From Mucilaginibacter sp. CSA2-8R (GTDB taxonomy: Bacteria; Bacteroidota; Bacteroidia; Sphingobacteriales; Sphingobacteriaceae), in assembly GCF_038806765.1 (NCBI RefSeq), contig NZ_CP152389.1, positions 1,488,001 through 1,552,000 of the forward strand: DNA of 64,000 nucleotides, read 5' to 3'. Position 1 is the stretch's first letter. Each line of letters starts with the position of its first letter. The position numbers and the translations under genes were made by a program. Below are positions 34,404 to 41,504 of this stretch, in pieces. Under the pieces are notes generated by a model, which did not search any database, was not told where the DNA came from, and saw nothing but the letters and a program-made list of their open reading frames with translations.

Positions 34404-35744
34404 ATGTTTAATTTAGCTCACTGCATGGACATTAAAAACAATCCGAAAATTATAAAAGCCTGGGCAATGTTCGACTGGGCTAACTCAGCCTACAACCTGG
34501 TTATTACCTCCACCATATTTCCCGCCTATTATACCGCCATCACTACTACCCAGGAACAAGGCGATAAAGTAATGTTTCTGGGGCATGAGTTTGTGAACAC
34601 TGCCCTGTCTGATTATGTATTAGCTACAGCGTATATGGTGGTAGTGTTGTTACTGCCTATTCTAACTTCCATTGCCGATTACCGGGGTAATAAAAAAGCG
34701 TACATGCAATTATTCACCTGGATTGGTGGCCTGGCTTGCTGTGGCTTGTACTTTTTTAAATTGGATACTTTAACCGTCAGTATGTTTTGCTTTGCATTGG
34801 CCGCCATTGGTTATTGCAGCGGTGCGGTGTTCTATAATTCGTACCTGCCTCAAATAGCCACGGTAGATCAGCAGGACGCGGTAAGTGCCAAAGGATTTAC
34901 TTATGGTTATATAGGCAGTGTATTACTTCAAATTATCTGCTTTGTGTTTGTATTGTCGCCTAAAACGTTTGGCATTACCGATGCCACTTTTGCTCCCCGT
35001 TTATCTTTTCTACTGGTAGGCATCTGGTGGCTGGGCTTTGCGCAGATACCTTTTTTAAAATTACCTAAAGGAACGCCTAAAAGCGTCGATCATCAATATA
35101 ACGTTATTAGCGGTGGGTTTAAAGAATTAGGCCATGTTTGGCGTCAGATAAGCCACATGCCTGTTTTAAAGCGTTATCTGAGTGCTTTCTTTTTTTACTC
35201 GATGGGTGTACAAACCGTGATGCTGGTGGCTACCGGCTTTGCGGCCAAAGAATTGCGTATGCCTGCCGAAAGTTTAATAGCCACGATATTGATTATCCAA
35301 TTAGTGGCTATTGCCGGTGCGGCGTTAATGTCAAGGCTTTCGTCCATTTATGGAAATATTAAAGTATTGATGGTTGTAGTGTTGATCTGGATAGGAGTTT
35401 GTGTGGCAGCTTATTTTACTCAGACGTCCATCCAGTTTTATGCACTGGCGGCTGTAGTTGGCTTAGTAATGGGAGGCATACAATCATTGTCCCGGTCAAC
35501 TTATTCTAAATTTTTACCCGAGGATATTACAGATACTGCCGCATTTTTTAGCTTTTATGATGTAACCGAAAAGCTGGCTATTGTTATCGGATTGTTTACA
35601 TTTGGCATCGTCGAATCGTTAACGCATAGTATGCGCAATTCGACCTTAGTGCTAACCATATTTTTTTTAGCCGGATTGTTATTGCTGTTTTTTGTGCTTA
35701 CTGCGCAAAAGCAAAGAGGAAGTCTGCATACAGAGATGCAGTAA
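34404..35744 (+). CDS. MFS transporter, UMF1 family
   Basis: This 446-residue permease has about 12 helices. The diagnostic N-terminal AWAMFDWANSAYNLVITSTIFP carries the family DWANSAY motif. Later MGGIQSLSRSTYSKFLPE and FFSFYDVTEKLAIVIG are also typical of UMF1/Atg22-like proteins. The substrate is unknown in bacteria; yeast Atg22 exports amino acids from the vacuole. The ATG at 34425 (MDIKNNP) may be the true start, since the first seven residues are not family-like. A LutA-like gene follows after 15 bp. Confidence 0.85.
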   Translation: MFNLAHCMDIKNNPKIIKAWAMFDWANSAYNLVITSTIFPAYYTAITTTQEQGDKVMFLGHEFVNTALSDYVLATAYMVVVLLLPILTSIADYRGNKKAYMQLFTWIGGLACCGLYFFKLDTLTVSMFCFALAAIGYCSGAVFYNSYLPQIATVDQQDAVSAKGFTYGYIGSVLLQIICFVFVLSPKTFGITDATFAPRLSFLLVGIWWLGFAQIPFLKLPKGTPKSVDHQYNVISGGFKELGHVWRQISHMPVLKRYLSAFFFYSMGVQTVMLVATGFAAKELRMPAESLIATILIIQLVAIAGAALMSRLSSIYGNIKVLMVVVLIWIGVCVAAYFTQTSIQFYALAAVVGLVMGGIQSLSRSTYSKFLPEDITDTAAFFSFYDVTEKLAIVIGLFTFGIVESLTHSMRNSTLVLTIFFLAGLLLLFFVLTAQKQRGSLHTEMQ

Positions 35745-35759
35745 ACCATTGTTTAAATT

Positions 35760-36488
35760 ATGAAAGTTGAATTATTTGTTCCGTGTTTTATAGACCAGTT
35801 GTACCCAGATACTGCTTTCAGTACACTACAAGTGCTACAAAAGGCAGGCTGCGAGGTAGGCTATAATCCGGAACAAACCTGTTGTGGTCAGCCTGCTTTT
35901 AATGCCGGTTTTTGGGACGATGCCAAAGCTGTAGGAGGCAAATTTTTAAATACCTTTTTTGACGACGATATTATTGTTACGCCATCGGCGTCGTGTACAG
36001 GTATGGTTCGCAACTATTACAATGACTTGTTTACTAATACCACTGCGCACAATAAATGCCGGGCCATACAAAGCAACATCTATGAGCTGTCTGATTTTTT
36101 AGTAAATATTTTACAGGTAGATCATTTTGGCGCCGAGCTGGAAGGCCGTGCTGTTTATCATGATAGTTGTGCTGGTTTACGCGAGTGTAAAATAAAACGC
36201 GAGCCCAGACAATTACTCTCTAAAGTTTATGGCTTAGAGTTAGTGGAGCTTAAGGATAACGAAACCTGCTGTGGCTTTGGCGGCACCTTTGCTGTTAAAT
36301 TTGACGCTATATCGAGTGCCATGGCGCAGCAAAAGGTAGACAATGCGATGGCTGCCAATGCCGATTACATCATCTCTACCGATTCATCGTGCCTGTTGCA
36401 TTTGCAGAGCTACATCGACAAAAATCAACTGCCTATTAAAACAATGCATTTGGCCGATGTGCTGGCGCATGGCTGGGGAAATGTTTAA
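35760..36488 (+). CDS. CCG-domain (Fe-S) oxidoreductase subunit, LutA/YkgE-like
   Basis: This 242-residue protein has two cysteine-rich CCG domains. The first ends in TCCGQPAFNAGF, and the second has HDSCAGLREC followed by ETCCGFGGTFAVKF. These are the hallmarks of LutA (YkgE), the small subunit of lactate-utilisation complex LutABC, and of related heterodisulfide-reductase-type subunits. LutB and LutC are not beside it, so a role in lactate oxidation is only likely if they lie elsewhere. It is paired with the UMF1 permease gene 15 bp upstream. Confidence 0.85.
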   Translation: MKVELFVPCFIDQLYPDTAFSTLQVLQKAGCEVGYNPEQTCCGQPAFNAGFWDDAKAVGGKFLNTFFDDDIIVTPSASCTGMVRNYYNDLFTNTTAHNKCRAIQSNIYELSDFLVNILQVDHFGAELEGRAVYHDSCAGLRECKIKREPRQLLSKVYGLELVELKDNETCCGFGGTFAVKFDAISSAMAQQKVDNAMAANADYIISTDSSCLLHLQSYIDKNQLPIKTMHLADVLAHGWGNV

Positions 36489-36577
36489 TTGTCAAACTTT
36501 GCTCTCAGCATCTTAACAACTGATGGCTGTGCATAAATTCTGTACAGGGCAAAACCTGCTCTTCAAATAAATTATCT

Positions 36578-36585
36578 TATTTTTG
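36578..36585 (+). promoter_or_regulatory. -7 box upstream of the thrS operon
   Basis: TATTTTTG exactly fits TAnnTTTG. No TTTG is found at the -33 distance, so the match is only half of a promoter. Transcription starting a few bases downstream would give a leader of about 108 nt that contains both hairpins listed next. Confidence 0.45.
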
Positions 36586-36598
36586 TACTTAACAGTAA

Positions 36599-36618
36599 AA
36601 TCACTCTTGTAGGTGATT
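36599..36618 (+). promoter_or_regulatory. thrS: thrS leader stem-loop with Thr-anticodon-like loop
   Basis: AATCAC (36599-36604) pairs with GTGATT (36613-36618). The 8-nt loop TCTTGTAG contains C-U-UGU-A, which has the order of a tRNA-Thr(UGU) anticodon loop. In E. coli, ThrRS represses its own translation by binding an anticodon-like hairpin in the thrS leader. Whether this is the same device here is inference; one 3-base match in a loop can be chance. Confidence 0.4.
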
Positions 36619-36648
36619 GTATAAAATAAACTTTTAACACTGGTTTTA

Positions 36649-36674
36649 ACACTTTTGGCATGCGCCAAGCGTGT
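36649..36674 (+). promoter_or_regulatory. thrS: thrS leader hairpin next to the start codon
   Basis: ACACTTTTGGC and GCCAAGCGTGT pair over 11 positions, with one mismatch and one G-U, around the loop ATGC. It ends 22 bp before the thrS ATG, close enough to affect ribosome loading. No T-run follows, so it is not a terminator. Confidence 0.45.
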
Positions 36675-36696
36675 AAAAGCCGAATCATAGTTGTAG

Positions 36697-38622
36697 ATGA
36701 TTAAAATTACACTTCCTGATGGTTCCGTTCGTGATTACGATAAAGGAATCACCTCTATGCAAATTGCACAATCTATATCTGAGGGCCTGGCACGTAATGT
36801 TTTAGCTGCCGAAGTTGATGGTACGGTATGGGATGCCACCCGCCCTATTGAACATGATGCCAGCGTAAAACTCTTAACGTGGAACGACGTTCAAGGTAAG
36901 TCTACTTTTTGGCATTCGTCGGCCCACTTGATGGCCGAGGCCTTAGAAGCGCTTTATCCGGGTACAAAGTTTGGTATCGGTCCGGCTATCGAAACCGGCT
37001 TTTATTACGATGTGGATTTTGGCGACCGCACCTTTTCTCAAGATGATTTTAAGCAGATTGAGGACAAAATGCTGGAACTGGCTAAAGCCAAATCCGAATA
37101 TATCCGCAAACCAGTCAGCAAAGCCGAAGCCACTGAGTACTTTACCGAGAAAGGCGACGAATACAAACTGGATTTAATTAAAGATTTGCCCGATGGCTCG
37201 ATTACTTTTTATAGCCAGGGTAACTTTACCGATTTATGCCGCGGTCCGCATATTCCTAACACTGGCTTTGTTAAAGCCGTGAAGCTGATGAACGTAGCCG
37301 GCGCCTACTGGCGCGGCGACGAAAGCCGTAAGCAGCTTACCCGTATTTATGCAGTTACCTTCCCTAAACAAGGTGAGTTAACCGAATATTTGCGCATACT
37401 GGAAGAGGCCAAGAAACGCGACCACCGCAAACTGGGTAAAGAACTGGAGCTATTTGCTTTCTCCGAGAAAGTAGGTATGGGTTTACCGTTGTGGTTGCCT
37501 AAAGGTACCGCCTTGCGCGAACGTTTGGTGAACTTTTTACAGCGTGCACAGGTATCTGCAGGGTATGAGCAGGTGATTACACCACACATTGGACATAAAA
37601 ACCTGTACGTAACATCCGGCCATTACGAAAAATATGGTAAAGATAGCTTTCAGCCGATTCAAACTCCGCAAGAAGGGGAGGAGTTTTTCCTGAAGCCAAT
37701 GAACTGCCCTCACCACTGCGAAATTTACAAAACCAAGCCGCGCTCTTATAAAGACTTGCCGGTGCGTTTTGCCGAATTTGGTACCGTTTACCGTTACGAG
37801 CAAAGTGGTGAGTTGCATGGCTTAACCCGGGTACGTGGCTTTACACAAGATGATGCTCACTTATTTTGCCGCCCCGACCAGGTAAAAGAGGAATTTAAAA
37901 AGGTAATTGACCTGGTATTATACGTGTTTAAAGCCTTGGGTTTTGAAGATTATACTGCACAGGTATCCCTGCGCGACCCCGAAAATAAAACCAAATACAT
38001 CGGTACCGACGAAAACTGGCAACTGGCAGAAAGTGCCATCATTGAAGCTGCTACTGAAAAGGGGCTGCCAACTGTGATAGAATATGGCGAAGCTGCATTC
38101 TATGGTCCTAAGCTCGATTTTATGGTAAAAGACGCTTTAGGTCGTAAGTGGCAGTTAGGTACAATACAAGTAGATTATAACTTGCCCGAACGTTTTGAGC
38201 TGGAATATACCGGCAGCGACAACCAGAAGCATCGCCCGGTAATGATTCACCGTGCGCCATTTGGTTCATTAGAAAGATTTGTAGCTGTTTTGATTGAACA
38301 TTGTGCAGGTAACTTCCCGCTGTGGCTGTCACCCGAGCAGTATGTAATTTTGCCTATATCCGAAAAGTATGAGGATTATGCAAAAAAACTTTTACAAATG
38401 TTAAATAATTCCGATATTCGCGGGCTGATTGACTTTAGAGACGAAAAAATAGGAAGAAAGATACGTGATGCTGAAGTCAAAAAGATCCCTTACATGCTTA
38501 TTGTGGGCGAAAAAGAAGCTGCCGATGGCACGATTTCTGTTCGAAAACACGGTGTAGGCGATTTGGGAAGTTTGAGTATTGAAGATTTTAGACAACAATT
38601 AGTAACAGAAATAACCATATAA
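36697..38622 (+). CDS. thrS: Threonyl-tRNA synthetase
   Basis: It charges tRNA-Thr in the cytoplasm. The 641 residues include an N-terminal TGS domain (1-62). The editing domain has HSSAH at 73-77, at the same numbering as the E. coli zinc/editing histidines. The class II catalytic core has [11 protein letters not shown] (Cys zinc ligand), motif 2 in [21 protein letters not shown], and motif 3 in [11 protein letters not shown]. The anticodon-binding domain starts near [15 protein letters not shown]. Motif 3 carries P where the usual is I/L-L, a small change. It heads the thrS-infC-rpmI-rplT cluster and has a 208-bp upstream region with two hairpins. Confidence 0.98.
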   Translation: MIKITLPDGSVRDYDKGITSMQIAQSISEGLARNVLAAEVDGTVWDATRPIEHDASVKLLTWNDVQGKSTFWHSSAHLMAEALEALYPGTKFGIGPAIETGFYYDVDFGDRTFSQDDFKQIEDKMLELAKAKSEYIRKPVSKAEATEYFTEKGDEYKLDLIKDLPDGSITFYSQGNFTDLCRGPHIPNTGFVKAVKLMNVAGAYWRGDESRKQLTRIYAVTFPKQGELTEYLRILEEAKKRDHRKLGKELELFAFSEKVGMGLPLWLPKGTALRERLVNFLQRAQVSAGYEQVITPHIGHKNLYVTSGHYEKYGKDSFQPIQTPQEGEEFFLKPMNCPHHCEIYKTKPRSYKDLPVRFAEFGTVYRYEQSGELHGLTRVRGFTQDDAHLFCRPDQVKEEFKKVIDLVLYVFKALGFEDYTAQVSLRDPENKTKYIGTDENWQLAESAIIEAATEKGLPTVIEYGEAAFYGPKLDFMVKDALGRKWQLGTIQVDYNLPERFELEYTGSDNQKHRPVMIHRAPFGSLERFVAVLIEHCAGNFPLWLSPEQYVILPISEKYEDYAKKLLQMLNNSDIRGLIDFRDEKIGRKIRDAEVKKIPYMLIVGEKEAADGTISVRKHGVGDLGSLSIEDFRQQLVTEITI

Positions 38623-38623
38623 C

Positions 38624-39190
38624 TTGGCATTAGGAAGACCGTTCAACAGAGGGCCTCGGCCTCCTTTTAAGAAAAAGGAAGCAGAGCACAACATTAATAA
38701 CTTCATCAAAGCTCCGGAAGTGCGTCTTGTAGGCGACAACGTAGAGCAGGGAGTGTACCCAACCCGTGAGGCTTTGGCTATGGCACAGGAGCAGGAGTTA
38801 GACCTGGTTGAAATATCTCCTAACGCAGTTCCGCCGGTTTGTCGTGTGATAGACTATAATAAGTTTATTTACGAGCAAAAAAAGAAGCTTAAGGAAATTA
38901 AGAGTAATGCCAAGCAAACGGTAATTAAAGAGATCCGTTTCGGACCAAACACTGATGATCATGATTTCAATTTTAAATTGAAGCATGCCATAAGCTTCCT
39001 GGAAGACGGTGAAAAGGTTCGTGCTTACGTTCACTTTAAAGGCCGTGCAATTGTTTACAAGGAGCAGGGTGAGATTTTATTATTAAAATTTGCACAAGCC
39101 TTAGAAGAAGTAGGCAAGGTTGAGCAATTACCAAAGCTGGAAGGCAAGCGTATGTTTTTGATTGTTGGGCCAAAAGCTGCTAAAAAGTAA
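38624..39190 (+). CDS. infC: Translation initiation factor IF-3 (TTG start)
   Basis: IF-3 has an N-terminal domain ([33 protein letters not shown]), a helical linker ([17 protein letters not shown]) and a C-terminal domain ([42 protein letters not shown]). In shorter form: DLVEISP and KEIRFGP mark the two. The start is TTG, one base after the thrS stop; no ATG or ATT is in frame before the conserved part. IF-3 discriminates against non-AUG starts, and rare infC starts (AUU in E. coli) serve autoregulation, so the TTG may do likewise. A basic N-terminal extension ([14 protein letters not shown]) is typical for Bacteroidota. Confidence 0.96.
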   Translation: MALGRPFNRGPRPPFKKKEAEHNINNFIKAPEVRLVGDNVEQGVYPTREALAMAQEQELDLVEISPNAVPPVCRVIDYNKFIYEQKKKLKEIKSNAKQTVIKEIRFGPNTDDHDFNFKLKHAISFLEDGEKVRAYVHFKGRAIVYKEQGEILLLKFAQALEEVGKVEQLPKLEGKRMFLIVGPKAAKK

Positions 39191-39200
39191 GTTGACAAAA

Positions 39201-39237
39201 CAACAGCTGATAAGCTGATGAAGATAATACGCTGTTG
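39201..39237 (+). promoter_or_regulatory. Mutually exclusive stem-loops between infC and rpmI
   Basis: CAACAGC (39201-39207) can pair with GCTGTTG (39231-39237), while CAGCT (39204-39208) can pair instead with AGCTG (39213-39217). The two use the same bases. The rpmI-rplT leader is the known site of L20 autoregulation in E. coli and B. subtilis, so a switch here is plausible but not shown. Confidence 0.4.
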
Positions 39238-39265
39238 AAGCGTAGAAATTAAATAAATAAGTGTT

Positions 39266-39466
39266 ATGCCAAAAATGAAGACCAATTCCAGTGCTAAAAA
39301 GCGTTTTAAGCTTACTGGAACCGGTAAAATTGCCAGAAAAAACGCATACAAAAGCCACATCTTAACCAAGATGTCAACCAAACGTAAGCGTGCCTTAGGT
39401 CAGACCAGTTTAGTATCTGATGCTGATATGGGTAACGTTAAACGTATGCTTTGTATCGGAAAGTAA
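39266..39466 (+). CDS. rpmI: 50S ribosomal protein L35
   Basis: At 66 residues it is of normal length for L35. It has the family opening [15 protein letters not shown] with TGTGKI and the basic core [15 protein letters not shown]. It lies 75 bp after infC in the conserved infC-rpmI-rplT order. It is a structural protein of the large ribosomal subunit. Confidence 0.97.
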   Translation: MPKMKTNSSAKKRFKLTGTGKIARKNAYKSHILTKMSTKRKRALGQTSLVSDADMGNVKRMLCIGK

Positions 39467-39543
39467 TTCATTAATTTTTAACCAGGTATTAGAGTACATA
39501 AGATTCCGGCTTACGGAACACTCACTACCAAACAAGCAAAAAA

Positions 39544-39888
39544 ATGCCACGTTCAGTTAACGCAGTAGCGTCGAGAAGACGCCGGAAAAAAATCATGAAC
39601 CTTGCAAAAGGTTACTATGGTTCACGCAGCAAGGTTTACACCATTGCAAAAAACACCGTTGAAAAGGGTTTACAGTACGCGTACCGCGACCGTAAAACCA
39701 AAAAAAGAGAGTTTCGTGCTTTATGGATTCAGCGTATTAACGCTGGTGCCCGTCAGCATGGTATTTCTTACTCACAATTAATGGGTAAATTAAACGCCAG
39801 CGAAATTGGCTTAAATCGCAAAGTATTAGCCGACTTAGCAATGAATCACCCAGAAGCTTTTAAAGCTGTGGTTGATGCCATTAAGTAA
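39544..39888 (+). CDS. rplT: 50S ribosomal protein L20
   Basis: The 114 residues begin [19 protein letters not shown], with [46 protein letters not shown] and a normal C-terminus. L20 is an early assembly protein binding 23S rRNA and, in other bacteria, represses its own operon by binding the leader of rpmI. It is the last gene before a strong bidirectional terminator. Confidence 0.98.
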   Translation: MPRSVNAVASRRRRKKIMNLAKGYYGSRSKVYTIAKNTVEKGLQYAYRDRKTKKREFRALWIQRINAGARQHGISYSQLMGKLNASEIGLNRKVLADLAMNHPEAFKAVVDAIK

Positions 39889-39901
39889 GCTGCCTTTTAT
39901 A

Positions 39902-39960
39902 TAAAAGCATAAATAAAAAGCCCTGGTCATAATGACCAGGGCTTTTTATTTATGCTTTTA
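39902..39960. terminator. Bidirectional terminator: perfect 29-bp palindrome
   Basis: Positions 39902-39930 are the exact reverse complement of 39932-39960, with one central base. The core is GCCCTGGTCAT/ATGACCAGGGC, flanked by A5/T5, which makes it work on both strands. It separates rplT from the convergent SRPBCC gene. The perfect pairing reaches far beyond the core through the AT-rich flanks, which is unusual for a terminator. Confidence 0.95.
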
Positions 39961-39965
39961 ATTGC

Positions 39966-40727
39966 TTATATAATGGCACTTTGAGCATGCGCATGATCTG
40001 CTTTGGTGGCTTCTAACGTGTTTTCGGTACCCTCAATGTCCATATACTGTTTAAAGTTGCGGACATCATCGTCTACCATCTTTTTAAATAATGGGTTTAA
40101 CACATTACCTAAAGCGGTACCTACGCCACCTGCTGGCGGGGTATAGCTAATTACAACATCCACAATAGTGCCTTGGCCACCCTCGGCATCTTTGAAACGT
40201 ACTTTACCTGCGTTATCAATAGTTGATCCCGGTAATGAACTCCATCCAATAGCGTAACCCGGCTCGTCATTAACAATCTCGGCATCCCAGCTTACTTTTG
40301 CTATATCAACAGGTAGTTTTAGTACCCAGTGCGAACGCTTATTATCAATCACCTCTACGCTTTGCAGGTGGCTCATAAACTTAGGCAGGTTATCTAATTG
40401 TCGCCAAAAGTCATACACCGCTTGACGGGGCTTATTTATGGTGAATGATGAGCGGATGTTTACGTTAACCGGCTCAGTGCTGTTTTTACCCATTTGAGTG
40501 TATAACTCGCAATGGCCGGTAATACCGCGGGTAATCAGGTAGCCACCTGCACCCACTTTTAAAATGCTGCTAAAAGGACTGGAGAAAATATTTTTTAAGC
40601 CCGAAAGCGAAATTTTTACGCCAGCAGCTATGGATATGTAACGTTCAGGCCATTCTAAATTGATGGCTCCATCGGTCAATCCCTCTATCAACGGTTTTTT
40701 TTCTAATGCAGTAGTTGCCATAATCAT
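39966..40727 (-). CDS. SRPBCC-family (polyketide cyclase-like) protein with N-terminal hydrophobic domain
   Basis: This 253-residue protein has two parts. Residues about 20-75 (ERYISIAAGVKISLSGL, GGYLITRGITGHCELY) resemble the DUF2892 membrane hairpin. Residues about 90-230 have the START/SRPBCC opening SFTINKPRQAVYDFWRQLDNLPKFMSHLQSVEV, that is INKPRQAVYDFWR, and later WDAEIVNDEPGYAIGWSS. Such proteins are common in stress gene sets and may bind a hydrophobic ligand. The ligand is unknown. ATG at 40727 and ATG at 40721 are both possible starts. Confidence 0.78.
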   Translation of the reverse strand: MIMATTALEKKPLIEGLTDGAINLEWPERYISIAAGVKISLSGLKNIFSSPFSSILKVGAGGYLITRGITGHCELYTQMGKNSTEPVNVNIRSSFTINKPRQAVYDFWRQLDNLPKFMSHLQSVEVIDNKRSHWVLKLPVDIAKVSWDAEIVNDEPGYAIGWSSLPGSTIDNAGKVRFKDAEGGQGTIVDVVISYTPPAGGVGTALGNVLNPLFKKMVDDDVRNFKQYMDIEGTENTLEATKADHAHAQSAII

Positions 40728-41087
40728 GTTTTTATAGGTTTTATTTAAACATGTTAACTCTTGCTAAGTTTTATTGATTTTAAATTAACACAATAAAGGC
40801 GTGAAAAGTTAAGTGTAAAGAGCCTTCAGATTATTTCAACTTAAATGATTTTTCCTTAATTCAGCTGCTAAAACAAAGGATAATTTGTATTACGTTTTAG
40901 TCACTGTAGAATATAGTGTACAATGTGTCGGCAGTTACAAGAGACTTTTTGACTTTATAATTCCGCCGTTGAAATGGCTAACTGCCGCAAATTAAAATGC
41001 GTGGAACAGGATTATCTGCTGGTGGACAGCAAACAAAAAGCCACCTATTAATGGTGGCTTCTAAACATTTTTTTCTTAAATATGATA
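40728..41087. other. Intergenic region of 360 bp
   Basis: No gene is seen. Apart from the terminator at 41035-41060 for the gene to its right, I see only AT-rich sequence. No exact two-box promoter was found for the SRPBCC gene. Confidence 0.6.
41035..41060 (-). terminator. Terminator of the phytochrome-response regulator operon
   Basis: AAGCCACC/GGTGGCTT form an 8-bp stem with a 7-nt loop. On the minus strand the stem is followed by a run of five T. It lies 28 bp after the response-regulator stop codon. Confidence 0.85.
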
Positions 41088-41504
41088 TTAGGCCACGCAA
41101 TTAGTTTTTAACCAAAAGCTGTGCATAGCACTTAGGCATTTTACTAGGTTGGCATATCCCAATGGTTTAGTCACATAAGCATTTGCTCCAAACTCCAATG
41201 ATGAGCGAATATCTTTGGGGTTATCAGACGTTGAAAACATAATAATAGGTACATACCGGAGCGCCTGTGTCTCTTTGATTTTTCTTAGTAGGTCTAAGCC
41301 TGATAAGCCTGGTAAATTTAAGTCTAACAGAATGAGTTTTGGCTTGGTTTTATCTTCGGCCAGCTTTTCTAAGGTATCCAAAGCTAACGCACCATCGTCA
41401 ATACTACGTAAAACGGTAGTATCATCTATTTGTCCAATGGCGCGCTCAACAACGTCAACATAGTCGTAGTTATCTTCAACATATAATATATCGGGTATTG
41501 CCAT
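41088..41504 (-). CDS. Response regulator, Rcp1-like, partner of the bacteriophytochrome
   Basis: This is a receiver-only protein of 138 residues. The acidic site is YVEDNYDYVDVVERA, the phosphoacceptor Asp is in LILLDLNLPGLSGLDLL, the Ser/Thr switch is in IIMFSTSDNPKD, and the Lys is in ANAYVTKPLGYANL. The sequence style, including NLPGLSGLDLL and STSDNPKDI, is that of Rcp1, the cyanobacterial phytochrome partner. Its ATG overlaps the stop of the kinase gene by one base (TAATG), so both are translated together. That makes phosphotransfer from the phytochrome kinase very likely. There is no output domain; the further target is unknown. Confidence 0.92.
   Translation of the reverse strand: MAIPDILYVEDNYDYVDVVERAIGQIDDTTVLRSIDDGALALDTLEKLAEDKTKPKLILLDLNLPGLSGLDLLRKIKETQALRYVPIIMFSTSDNPKDIRSSLEFGANAYVTKPLGYANLVKCLSAMHSFWLKTNCVA

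Noticed and set aside
36586..36696. T-box riboswitch before thrS
   Set aside because: There is no T-box 14-nt motif and no terminator/antiterminator pair; the hairpins lack a T-run.
37537..37818. 93-codon minus-strand frame inside thrS
   Set aside because: It is antisense to a conserved housekeeping gene and has no recognisable protein features.
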